Origin: Salticus scenicus
Taxonomy: Eukaryota > Arthropoda > Arachnida > Araneae > Salticidae
Direction of reading: 5' to 3'
NCBI GenBank assembly: GCA_963930645.1
Contig: OZ005654.1
Span: forward strand, 268,236,700 to 268,300,699
Length of the DNA stretch: 64,000 nucleotides
Position numbers and translations under genes: made by a program. Below the pieces are notes generated by a model. The model had not been told where the DNA came from, did no database searches, and was given only the letters and a program-made list of their open reading frames with translations. This document shows, piece after piece, positions 23,552 through 34,790 of the stretch. Every line of letters begins with the position of its first letter. The stretch's first letter is position 1.

Positions 23552-24940
23552 CAGATGATGGGGGACCAAATAAGAAAAAAAGCGATACTTTCGAATTTAA
23601 ACATTTTGTCGGAAATTTTGAGAAACATTTGATGGATACTTTGTGGGTGTAAATAACATGTTATATCACATATGTTTAAAAAAAATACCCCAAAGATAAG
23701 AAAAGAACCACTAATAAAATTATATTTTTACATATTTGGCACCATCTTGTAATTAATAATGCTTGAAATTTATTGTAGTTTTAGCATGTTTTTATGGCGC
23801 TCTTTTTAATTATCATTTATAATTCACCATCACAGAAAATTTCTTTAACGAAATTAAAGACTTTCAAGTGTTTTTTATTTATAATAAGCACGGTTTTTAA
23901 TTTATTATAAGTCATTTTTAGAAAACTTGACATAGTACATTAGACACAACATTCTGTAATCTGAGATTAAGAACATTAAATTTATGCAAAAAAATGAGCA
24001 TTTTTACTAAAAGATATTTATCTGCGCATGCACAAGATTTAACGAAAAAAAATTTTTGGGTATTATTTAGTGAAATGTATAGAACTCATGCAAACATTGT
24101 GAAAAATCAAAAAGATATCGTCAACAGAATTAGTTGAAATTTAAGCACTATGAAAGACAAGCAAAAGTATAAGTATGTAATGCATATTTTTATTTTTAAT
24201 AAGTCCTTGGGAATACACTGTAAGTTAATTAAATTGAAATCTTTATAAAACCACTTATCGTTCGCTTCTCTTTCATATTGCTTTAAATTTAACTAATTCT
24301 ATCGATGATATGTTTCTAAATTTCCCTGATATTGCTTTGGTTATTTTTTCAGAGTATTTATGTATTTGGATAATAAATTTTGTAAAAAAAAAAAAAAAAA
24401 AAAAAACTTTGTCACCATTTGTGGATGCAAAGTTAAAACTTATTTAGAAAAAATACTCATATTTCATCTTATATTAATATTTTTATATTATATTTGTATT
24501 ATGTTATGTCTAATGCACTATGTCAAATTTTCTAGAAATGGCATTAAATTGATCTGAAAACCCTTTATGTTATATAAGCAAAAAATGTTTCGCAAATTTT
24601 CAATAAAGATAAAAAAAAAAAATAAAAAAAAAAAAAATATTCTCAATGAATGCGCGTGATACTGACAAAATTATGAATACACATAAATTAAAGAAGCCAC
24701 ATAAGAATAAATGCTACAGCTACAACGCATTTCAAGTGCAAATTTTTATAAATAAAAATTTACCCCCCCCCCCCCCGTTAAGATCCCTTCTTTTCTTTCT
24801 GGACAAAATCTTTACATAAATATATGTGGAATAACATGTTTTTTATACCCATGAAGTTCTATGCACTTTATCAAGATTTCTCTATGTATTTGACAAAAAG
24901 GCTAAATCGGAAAATTACACATTATTTTGCCACTCGTCTG
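23552..24940. mobile_element. Tc1/mariner-like element with long terminal inverted repeats, non-coding
   Basis: The left end CAGATGATGGGGGACCAAAT and right end ATTTTGCCACTCGTCTG are inverted relatives bounded by TA (23550-23551 and 24941-24942). The inverted match continues inward for over 300 bp with gaps: AACATGTTAT against AACATGTTTT, and TTGTAGTTTTAGCAT against the inverse of AATGCTACAGCTACAAC. The length of 1.39 kb is close to that of an autonomous Tc1 element, but no transposase frame is readable. A C run (24765-24777) lies in the right arm. Confidence 0.7.
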
Positions 24941-24942
24941 TA

Positions 24943-25930
24943 TATCATGAAAATGGCTAAAAATTGACTTTTAAAGTTTGGAATTCAAGCATTCTCTGGA
25001 ATAAAAACTATTTATATTAATGGATACAACACGATAAAATTGTTGTGAAATATAATTATATATATATATATATATATATACGAAAGAACAATAGTTTTAT
25101 TTATAAATTATTTATACAAAAGCTATTTCTATATGTTTTCTTTCTTTAATTTTTCCTTCTTTCTTTTTTTTTTTATACTAACCTTCTGAACCAGAAAATA
25201 ATGGCGTCCAATAAGTAAAAATTATGTTTTTAGCATAATCATAGACAGAGATTGGGTGAGGACGGCTTTCTTTCCTATGTCTAACATAATATAAAAACGG
25301 AAAAGGGAAAACGTTATCAAAACAATAAATAATATATTTAATAAGTAAATAAATAATATACTAAGAAATGATATATTAATTATAAATAATATACTTACTA
25401 TATTTTTTATTAAAAAAAATAATAATAATTACATTTGTTTATTATTTAATATGCCATGATAGCATAATTACATAAAATGAGTAAAAATTGCGTTGACTCA
25501 TTTTAAAGAAATTTAAACATTTAATGATTACCAATTACATTGCCATGTGGAATAAGTTTAAATATCTGTAAACATAATTTTTGTAAACTGCTGCTGTAAA
25601 CTGAAAATATGAATACACACATGCACTGAAATTTAAAAATATGAAGTATGTGAAATATTTTGATTAAAAAAATTATATTTAAGTATTTGGAAATTTTTAA
25701 AATTTCTTCCTTCTAACTAATTTTTAAATTTTCGTTTCAATTTCTTATTATTATAAATTAACAATATATTCTAAACTCAATTGCATATAATTTTAGCGGT
25801 GTATTGGTACATTAATTTTCGAAAATATTTTTTATGTTGGAATATTAAAACTTTCTATGAACTTCAGCATTCAAATATATTTTTAAACTATCCATGGACT
25901 TACAAAGTAGTGCCCAGAAATGTTTAGAAT
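24943..25930. other. No gene seen
   Basis: AT-rich sequence with a (TA)n run and AATAAT-type low complexity (25320-25430). Nothing else is supported. Confidence 0.45.
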
Positions 25931-25933
25931 ATA

Positions 25934-26612
25934 CAGGGTGCAAAGTCGAGAGCAGGCCTTTATTTGCACAACAATTGGTCTCAGACGTTCTCCAATTACA
26001 AAATGTATTTTTTAAAAAAATGTAAGCATTCATTATATGACATGTTTAAATTAAAAAAATCAATTTATTCAAAATCACAAAAATTGGTAATTTTTATACG
26101 GTTTTCAGGACGCTAATAGTAAAAGTTGACTTTCAACTTAAAAAATATAACACGAAAAGTTTCACTTTTGTGCGCCCAAAATTGTCTGAGATAGTTAGTT
26201 TCAAAATTTAGGATTATTTCGCATTTTCTCGGGATTTATTAAAAAGACAATGAAAAATTCTTTAATAAAGCCCGGGAAAAAGCAAACAAATTCCAAATAG
26301 GATATTTAAACCGATCCCTTATTGAAGGCCTAAATATGTTAGAAAATCTAAACTTTAAATATCTTGTTCCATTTTGGGAGAATATAAATGAAACTTTTTG
26401 TTAGGATGAGTGTCAATTTTTTTAAATATCACTATAGGGATCTGGAACTGTATAAAAATTTAGTTTTTGTAATTTTGAAAAAATAGATATTTTAAATTTA
26501 AACTTGTCATACCGCTCATATTTTTATAAAAAAAAATTTGTAACTGAAACTATATGTTTGCGACCAATAGTTGCGGAGATAAAGACATTCTCGTGATTAT
26601 CTTTGTACCCTG
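25934..26612. mobile_element. Tc1/mariner-like MITE with CAGGGTGCAAAG ends
   Basis: The left end CAGGGTGCAAAGTCGAGA and right end ATAATCTTTGTACCCTG type (CTTTGTACCCTG) are bounded by TA at 25932-25933 and 26613-26614. An inner inverted pair (CATTTTCTCGGGATTTATTA against TAAAGCCCGGGAAAAAGC) lies at 26220-26285. The element is 679 bp with no transposase. Confidence 0.75.
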
Positions 26613-26614
26613 TA

Positions 26615-26995
26615 TTAAAAAAAATTAATATATATATATATATGTATGTATAAATGAATTTTTAATCGTAGTTAAAACCAGGCAACCGATATAAGATCAC
26701 TGAAACCACATAGAACAATGAGAAGGAAATTACAACAAATTTAAATAACATGTGGAGACTGATTGTGATTTATTGAAACATTTATTTTTGTTTATTTATT
26801 TTTATTTTATTTAACTTCAATCTAATCATACATTTATTCCTAGATTATTCGTTGCAATTTTAATAATTTTGCCGGTGCGTAAAAACGACATGAAACTCAA
26901 ATCAAAAGATACAAACAAGCAACGAGAAGGGGAAAAAAAAAAAAAAACAGCATTTTTTTTTTTTTAAGGAAAAGCTCAGAACGGTGAAAAAGAAG

Positions 26996-27034
<39 letters not shown>

Positions 27035-27155
27035 CGTCAGGGGTGACCTTTTTCACCGTTGAGCACCAATGTACGATTTCGTTCGTTAGCAGCTATACCA
27101 GCGGACACCCAATCGTACAAGAAATTAATTGAAGTTAAAAATGAAGAATAAAGTG
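26615..27155. repeat. Spacer with 36-base A run
   Basis: The A run at 26996-27031 is the longest homopolymer noticed in the window. Flanking blocks AACGGTGAAAAAG (26980s) and CTTTTTCACCGTTGAGC (27049-27065) are inverted copies of each other, so the run sits in the loop of a short inverted repeat. Confidence 0.6.
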
Positions 27156-27163
27156 GAATAAAC

Positions 27164-27448
27164 CAGGGGTGCAGAACATGTCCGAACGTCCGAACGAGGT
27201 TCGGGTGAAATTTTGAATATTTTTTTAAGAGAAAATAAAAATGTAAATCAAAAATAACAATTTGCTACTTTGAAGTGCTTATACACTAACAGCGACATTT
27301 TTATGTTACACTGTATGTTTATTCTCTTAAAGATTTATTACATAGAACAAATGACTTTGAATAGCAAAGTAGATTTTTGCATTATTGAGGGAAATTTATA
27401 CTGTGTTTGGGGGAAATTTCCGAGGTTTGAACATTTTCTGCACCCCTG
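27164..27448. mobile_element. hAT-like MITE with perfect 8-bp target duplication
   Basis: The left terminus CAGGGGTGCAGAACATGTCC is mirrored by the right GAACATTTTCTGCACCCCTG. The flanks GAATAAAC (27156-27163) and GAATAAAC (27449-27456) are identical 8-bp target duplications, as hAT elements make. The CAGGGGTG terminus also fits hAT. The element is 285 bp; the small open frame inside is not a gene. Confidence 0.9.
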
Positions 27449-27577
27449 GAATAAACTATTAATTCAAGAACACAGAGAATCAAACAGAAAACAACTATAA
27501 AAAACAAACATTACTCACAGGATGATGCATCCGGAATCCCAAGGATTAAAACAAGCAAAATAATTCAAGAGTTTAGT

Positions 27578-28341
27578 TGTACATAGCAGATGAAGAATGA
27601 TACAACACAGCAACAGGGATATGAATTACTTTTTTTTAAATTCAAATAATGTTGGAGAAATTTGAACATACTTAATTTAGACGTATATGCATGAGAAATT
27701 CCATATTCTACGACAGTAATTCCCAAAAATTGTCATAACGTGAAAGTCAACACTATATCCCTTAAAAATTTCCTTAAATTTTTGCATTTAAAAAAAAAAA
27801 AAAAATTCTTTTTTTCCCCTAATCTGAAGATAATGGCGTTATAGTATTAATAACGAAACTTTAATAAACACCATAAAAGGCAAGAACTCGCAGCTGCTAC
27901 AAAAGAAAAAAAAAAACCGGCAACGCATTCAACACACTCAACGTGCTTGTTTGCAGCTCTCGCGCTTACATTGTTCGCCTGATGAAGGGTTGTGTCTTCT
28001 TTTAACCCGAAACAATTGTTTCGAGTTCTTGCATTTTATGGTGTTTATTCAAAGTTTTGTAATTAATACTATAACTTCATTATCTTCAAATCAGGGGAAA
28101 AAAAGAAATTAAAAAAAAAAAAAAAAAAAAATGAAAAAATTTAAGAAATTTTTTAAGGGATAAAGAGACGTAATGGCACTATTTTCGGAAAACTCTCATA
28201 TAATATCGAATTTTTGATGCATATTACGTTGAAATTAAAGGAATAGTAAGTATGTTAAAATTTCTCAAACATTATATGAATAATAAAAAAAAAAGTAGTT
28301 TATAATCCTGTTCATGTGTTGCATCATCAGCTATGTAATTT
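27578..28341. mobile_element. Large hairpin element, family H (outer plus core arms)
   Basis: The left side 27578-27892 and right side 28022-28341 are inverted copies with gaps (for example ATATCCCTTAAAAATTTCC against TTTTTTAAGGGATA, and AATAAACACCATAAAA against TTTTATGGTGTTTATT). The core ATAGTATTAATAAC ... CACCATAAAA is shared with the shorter element at 28378-28654. Gene-like signals are absent. Confidence 0.7.
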
Positions 28342-28377
28342 TTAATAAAAAAGCACCACAAAACTGGCGTTGTAAAA

Positions 28378-28654
28378 ATTATTACTTACAGACTTTGAAT
28401 AAACACCATAAAATGAAATAAACTCGCAACAATTGTTTCGGGTCGAAAAAACAAACGACCCTTCATCAGGGGAATAAAGTAAGCACGAGTGCTGCAGTCA
28501 AAGCGGCAACGCACCAATTGCGTTGCCGCTTTGACTGCAGCACTCGTGCTTACTTTATTCGCCTGATGAAGGGTCGTGTGTATTTTCGACCCGAAACAAT
28601 TGTTGCGAGTTTATTGCATTTTATGGTGTTTATTCAAAGTTTGTAAGTAATAAT
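28378..28654. mobile_element. Hairpin element, family H, with perfect 42-bp inner arms
   Basis: The outer arms ATTATTACTTACA and TTTGAATAAACACC are mirrored at the right end. In the centre, 28472-28513 and 28519-28560 are perfect reverse complements of 42 bp separated by a 5-base loop (CCAAT). Between them and the ends lie TTGTTTCGGGTCGAAAA and CCCTTCATCAGG, also mirrored. The first copy of this core (27838-28075) is far more diverged, so this copy is the younger. Confidence 0.8.
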
Positions 28655-28744
28655 ATGTACTTTTTACTTTTAAACGCCCGTACTGTGGTGTTTTTTTTTT
28701 ATAATGACGTCACAGTTTTTTTTTTTTTTTTTCCTACACTATTT

Positions 28745-29036
28745 TAGAACGTTTACAGTACGTTTTCTAGAACGTTCTGAAAATGTGTATAACGTTTTGA
28801 AAACGTTCTAAAGACGTTTAGAACGTTCTGAGACCGTATACGTAGAACGTTCTCAGAACGTTTCTATAACACCGATGGTGATAGTTACACGTTCATTGAA
28901 CGTTCTCTGAACCGTACTATTGTACGGCTTCAAGATGGACAAATAGACGTCTATAACACGTTCAAAGTGAACGTTCTTAGAACGTGTTTGTAGAACAATT
29001 TTTGAACGTTCAGAGAACGTTTCGGTGCTGCTTGGG
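28745..29036 (-). repeat. GAACGTTC-rich element, copy 2 (inverted)
   Basis: By my count AACGTT occurs eleven times in under 300 bp, mostly as AGAACGTTCT or TGAACGTTCA palindromes. The end GGTGCTGCTTGGG is the inverse of the start of copy 1 at 12373. Adjacent T runs at 28690-28730 lie outside it. Confidence 0.7.
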
Positions 29037-29389
29037 AATGTTATCAAAAAAAAAAAAAAAGTGTTGAAAATTTAGTTTGTTTACAGTATGGGTATGAAAA
29101 TTTAATTTTCCTTCCTAAGCACTATTCGCCGACTTAAAAATGTAACTTAATGTTAGCACTTCCACCAGATGCATTCAATAGAAAATAACGTTTAGCATAA
29201 TTCTGGCTAGCCTTGTATATCGTCTATAAACTAAATTCATGTCACTTTGTGTACTTAAATTTACTTTTATATGAAAAACACTTAACACAAAATGAAATAC
29301 ACTTCCAGCAATTTCCAAGAAAAATTTGTGGATTGTCCAACCATTGTTCACTGAAATAGTCGTAAAATTTGGGTAATTATTACTTAGGC

Positions 29390-29970
29390 TAAGGGCAAGG
29401 CTTCTTCTATCCCGCCTTCCTTAATTCCAATCTTTTACACTAGGGGCAAGTTACGCTAAGGGCATTATCGCTATGGGCACGTCATCGATTTCTCACCAAC
29501 GAAGAAGGAATAGAACTGGTAAACACGACCTTTCCCTCTCTTAAAGGTTAAATTTCGGATGACCCTCATATTTTCCTTTAATTAAAGCCCAAGAGGAGAT
29601 CATTTAGGTAATTGTTTCACTTACAAAGAACCAATGTAATTTTCTACGCATAAAGAACGAGTAGAATTCTTAGATACCCTTTTCCCTCCATTAAGAATTA
29701 AGTTTCAAAATATTTTCATCTTTTACTTAATTATGGACTAAGAGGAGATATTTTGCTAAAGTTCCAGCTTTTATTAGAAACCACTGCAATTTTTTGGTAT
29801 GAAGAATGTATAAAACTTCTAAACACTACCTTTCACCCCCTCCCCCTCCTAAAAAATTAATTTTGAAATATCCACATCCTTTACCTTAATAAAGACCTAA
29901 GTGTAGGGAATTCGCTAAATTTCAAGGTTGGGACTGGAAACCACTACAGAGATACGTTGAGAAGGTCAAA
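29390..29970 (+). repeat. Tandem array, three diverged ~150-bp units, with TTAGCG-type leader
   Basis: Units start near 29503, 29656 and 29804. Each contains a GAA-AGAA-T-TAAACAC/GATAC block, ACCTTTC-CCCTC, AATTAAATTTC-AAA, TTTAATTAA-GAC/GCC-AAG and AAACCACTGCAAT-like blocks in the same order. The leader 29390-29500 holds CGCTAAGGGCATTATCGCTA, the inverse of motifs at 11650-11800. Confidence 0.65.
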
Positions 29971-30906
29971 AGGCTGCGACATTCTCTTTTGACACCTTAT
30001 CCCTTTATCGCGCAGCGTTCAAACCAATTTCCAGCAGCGAAAATTCATACCGGATTTTTCAACAAAATTTTACCTTTAAATATTAGAAGGGGAGTGGAAT
30101 CACTTATTCCTTTTTTTTTTAACTTTCCTCGTAAATTCTGGTAGCTTTCTATATTAAATGAGAGTAATTACTTTGCCCCTCAAAGGGTTAAAGGTTAAAT
30201 TTCGTTAAACCCTGTCTTTGTGAGCCCCTGCGTCATGACACGAACCCATTGCCCATACGGAATGTTCTTAACTTCAGCGGTTCCGACTAGCCGTTGATAG
30301 ATGTATCAGTTAATGAATAAGTCACACATATTATTTCGCACTTATATACCCGGTGACCCAAAATTCACAGAAAATATATTATTCAAAATTACTGAACATA
30401 GCCCTATGCGGTTTTCACTAAAATGTACAGAAAAGCAAGTTTTTTTTTTTTTTTTTTTTTTTACGTACATAATAATAATAAATAAATAAATAAATATTAG
30501 TTAGATTTTTCGCGAGCATATCGCGTTGTATTGCCAGTTTCCTCTCACATTTCAAACTGACGCACTTGATCAAATAACGCCATATATTGAGAATACTGAA
30601 GATTTTTTTGAAGAATTTCCAATGTGTAACGTCTGACGATGATTCTAAGGAATGACAACCGTGACATTGAGCATTTATAGTCTTAGTTACGTTGTTGAAT
30701 ATACTGCACCACAGTAAAAAAAAAAAAATTACAATTGAAGAATACCCTGATGAAAAAAATTTAAACTGATTAGTTAATAAATCTTTTATTATCTTCTGTC
30801 TAAAAAAGTATCATGCCTTTCTGTGCATTTCAGTGAAAATGATATAGTGATACGGTCAATACTTTCTGAATAGTATATATATATATTATATATTCTTTTA
30901 ATATTG

Positions 30907-30937
<31 letters not shown>

Positions 30938-31680
30938 ATAGACAGACAGATAGATATAGATATTTTCCACATGCGAAAGATAATAATATTAAGATATATT
31001 TTAATTTTGCTTTGTCATATTATGAAAACTATTTTCATAAGATGACAAAGTAAAATTGTAAATATGTAAGTTTAATATTTTTTTTTTCTTTGTTTCTTAG
31101 ATTTTGAAATACTATATGTAAAATATTAAAGAGAATTGCGAGTTAAAATTAACATAGTAATATTTAAAAATATTTTTTTTTAAATAAAAACCAAATTAAG
31201 TATATGAAAAAAAAAAAAAAAAAAAAAAAAAGAGTTTTCTATTATTAAAATTCTTCAAAAATTTTGGAAATGCACATAAACAAAATTACATAAATTTAGA
31301 GCATATGTAAATGTTAGTTGTCTCCTCACCATCATTTGACTTTATTTATTTGTTTATTATTTACAATCAGATGCATTTTTATTCAAGATATACGCATAAG
31401 AATATTACATTTTCTATACCAATACTAATATATACAGATATTTATATTCTATCTGATAGTACTTTTTTCAGTTTAAGCTGGAATTTTTCATAACAACCAG
31501 CTTTATTTTAAACATATCATTTTAAAAGACTAAATGACTAAAGATCAGCTTGATAAAAATTCTCTTGTGTTTAGTCTTTTCCCAAATGCAATTCAATATT
31601 CTTTGATGCTGGTTCCATAGTATTTCCTAGTAAGTTTTATATGTAACATCATTATCAATATCATCAATTTTAGCGTTTGT
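29971..31680. other. Gene-free stretch with a solo piggyBac-like end and microsatellites
   Basis: CCCCTCAAAGGG followed by TTAA at 30178-30193 looks like a right piggyBac-type end without a visible left partner. A TA/GATA microsatellite fills 30870-30965 and an A run 31207-31231. No coding frame is supported. Confidence 0.4.
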
Positions 31681-31684
31681 CATT

Positions 31685-31898
31685 TTATTGCTGGATGAAG
31701 GTCCCTCCTATGTCATTCCAATCTGCTCTGTTTTCTGCAATTCTTCCTCATTCTGCTCTTCCAAACTTCACAATTTCATCTCTGCAACGACACTGCTGTC
31801 TCTTAACCGGTCTTTTCATGTCTCTCTATACACAAAAGACTTTAGTGGCCAACCTATCATCTTTTTTTTCTGGCAATATGACCATTCCAGTTCCATTT
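31685..31898 (-). pseudogene. Non-LTR retrotransposon polyprotein relic, C-terminal tail
   Basis: Read on the minus strand it begins KWNWNGHIARKKDDRLATKV and continues RDMKRPVKRQ, RDEIVKFG, then NRADWNDIGGTFIQQ and a stop. This is the C-terminal region found in endonuclease/reverse-transcriptase polyproteins of arthropod non-LTR elements (KW-W-GHIAR, RW-DEI-K, EAF-QQ pattern). The intact protein copies RNA into DNA at a nicked target; this tail lies after the catalytic core, which is missing. One extra A in an 8-base A run shifts frame near 31861-31869, and stops occur at 31826-31828 and 31748-31750. Downstream on the minus strand, GATGATATTGATAATGATG may be a decayed simple tail. The copy is 5' truncated, as is usual for such elements. 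Confidence 0.8.
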
Positions 31899-33844
31899 TA
31901 ACTTCTTAACTGTACAGTCACCCCAAAAAAAAACGCCACCCCCCCACCCAATTTCGCCGTAAATTATCGTAGAAACATGCGGCTGGTACCTATCGATCTG
32001 TAATAACGTCTAGTTTTTAATGGTGTAGTTATATTTTGCTTAAGGGGTCATCTACATATTAAAACACGTATAAACTTCATTTTTTTCAATGACGACCCCT
32101 ATTTTTGACCTCATATTCAGATTTCTGAGATCAAGGCAGTTCGGAAAACTTACCTATTTATAGACTTTAAATCAATTTTAAACAGAGTTACACGTGAAAA
32201 TGTGTTAGGGGACCGTCTATACATTTAGAAAAAATAAATCGTGATCAACTACCCAATATTCATTATTTATAAAATTTCACACCGGAAAAAAAGTTCAGAA
32301 ATGTTTATTATAAAATAAAAAACGATTCAAATTCGCAGAACTTACTTTATTAGCTTATGAATTAAAAGATTTTTATTGGTTTCAATTTACTAAACATTAT
32401 TATTGAATGTTAAATACATCACTTCGTACGAAGAAAAATAATAGCGTGAATGATATGAACCCTACAATATTGAATTACAAAAATCTAAATACCAAGGTAA
32501 AAGAACAGTAGTAATAATGATAATAATATTAATAGCAGTTAAAAAAAAGGTGTTTAATATTTAAGAAAAAGAATTATCTACTTCTTAAAAGCAAAAACTG
32601 TTTTATTTAAGAGACAAAAATTTAAGTTAAAATACATTTAAAAAACAAAAAATATATATAAAAACAATTAAAATCTACTAACTAACAATTATTATCTACT
32701 TCTTGTTGGGTATATTTTTATTTTATACAGTAAGCCTCGCATGAAAGTGTTACTATAAAGTTTTACATTTAATTTTAGGCGTACAAACCAACAATAGATA
32801 ATATACAAAAATATACATAACAAGATTTAAACTAAAATCTGAGAAAGGATATTTAATATTTTCGCGACTGCTGATGTAGTTTCACGTCATTTGGAAATCT
32901 GTAACTCTTCCAGTGGGCGTTTCTTTCACAATTTGTGTGTTACGATATTTCTTAAGAATATTCCTTATATTCATATTTATATAAACAAAATAGTATGAAA
33001 CAAATTTTTTCACTAGAAAGAGTGTATATTCATATTATTGTGTATATTCATATGAAAATAAACATGGATATGGAAAAAATGGTTTCCTATTGCCTAGAAC
33101 GAATATTCCCCGTTCTGCAATCGTCTACTGTACTTGAATTCTTAATTATAAATGTGTAAAATCTATATCTTTAAAAGTAATAAGACATATTACTTTGTTT
33201 TAAATTCTTTTTCCGTAATAAATGTGACGACAGTTTTACGCCGTGATTAGAATAATAGAAAATAAATAATATTGCACTTTGTTTCAATAATAGATTTTAA
33301 AACTTAAAGAAAAAAAAAATACCACTTTATTATTCAGTATTAAAAAAACATTTAATAGAAGTTTTATATTTTATTATGTTACGTCATGCGATAAAATTTA
33401 AATAGCATAAACGGTAGAGTAAGCAAATGCGAAAATTTCACAAGATTAAAACAGAAAATTTGTTTTAAAAATTCTGATAAAAATTAATAAAAATCAATTA
33501 TATTAATTTTAAAAAAGGAAAAAACAAAAGTATTGTTCACTGCGTATTGCTCTTTCATATAATATTCCTCGTCTTACCGCGTTTTTTTACTGCCATGATA
33601 CTTAATTGAGGTGCACGAATCCTAGAATATTCAAGTTAAAAACAAAAGACAAAAGGGATAAAATGGAATTTTAGCAGTGAGAAGCTAGAAAAAGTTATGT
33701 AATATTTAAGAACAAAGACTTAACATTTCAGAATCGAGTAAACTCCCTTCTGCAACGAAAGCCACGCCTTTACAGAATTTTTCTAAAACTTTACATTATA
33801 AAACAAATTTATTTTACATACTTCCAATTAATTGGGTGACTGTA

Positions 33845-34790
33845 CAGTCACCCCAAAAAAAAACGCCACCCCCCCACCTAATTTTGCCGTAAATTACCGT
33901 AGAAACATGCGACTGGTACCAATCAGTTTGTAATAACGTCTAGTTTATAATGTTATAGTTAGATTTTACTTAGGGGGTCGTCTACACATTAAAACTGACA
34001 TCAACTTCATTTTTTTCAAAGGTAACCCCCATTTTTTATAATTTATTTGAATTCTTTGGATCAAATCATCACGGAAAATGGTATATTTCATATATTTCGC
34101 TCAATTTTTCATAGAGTTATAAGCTGTCAAAGTTTGGGGGTGCTAATGTTAAATGAATGTGACAAACATAAAATCATGTCTTCCGAAATATTTATGATAT
34201 TTAAATTCTGTTTTTTTTATTCGTTAGAATGAAGTGACCCAAACATATTCCATGCAAATTTTTGCTAAAAAAACATTTTTTGAATTATGAAAATTATTAA
34301 TAAATTCATATTTGAAAAAATTATGAATTATGACCTATGTTAATTTTTGCACGAATATAACGGGCATCATCAAAAACATGGGTTTCCAAATTTACAGCTC
34401 GTTCCTAACATTATTTTTTGAGTTACAGTGATATTTCACTTTTTATTCCTGTTAGGGGGCCGTCACTTGTTATAATCTGTATCCTCTATAAGTAAATGTT
34501 TGTATATAATTTGACGGAAAACTATTTTAATTTACCTTTATGTTATTTTTATTGTTTCCTAAGCAATATTTCGATGTTTATTATACAAATTGGCATATTT
34601 TTGTAAAGTTATCACAATGTAGGCGAGGGATTGTGAAAGAATTTCAAAAGAAAAGAAGTCCCGCCTCTGATTCGCTGAAACACTATTTAAAAAAAAGACA
34701 AATTTGCATATTCCTATTTGACTCTATATGTGACGATGGTATGCATAAATCACAATGGTATTTACTACATCGATTATTGAAGACAAAACT
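33845..34790 (+). repeat. Central diverged unit of the CAGTCACC family
   Basis: The first ~330 bp align with 31915-32245 (CGCCACCCCCCCACC, GTAGAAACATGCG, CTGGTACC, AATAACGTCTAGTTT) but diverge more than the outer arms do from each other. The later part resembles 2590-2790. It sits at the hinge of the 6-kb inverted repeat. Confidence 0.55.

Noticed and set aside
28745..29036. Canonical trimeric heat-shock elements
   Set aside because: Two-unit nGAAnnTTCn matches are frequent, but the next GAA is out of the 5-bp phase in the examples checked.
31677..31909. Plus-strand open frames of 73-74 codons
   Set aside because: They are the antisense of the non-LTR retrotransposon relic, whose minus-strand reading matches a known protein pattern.
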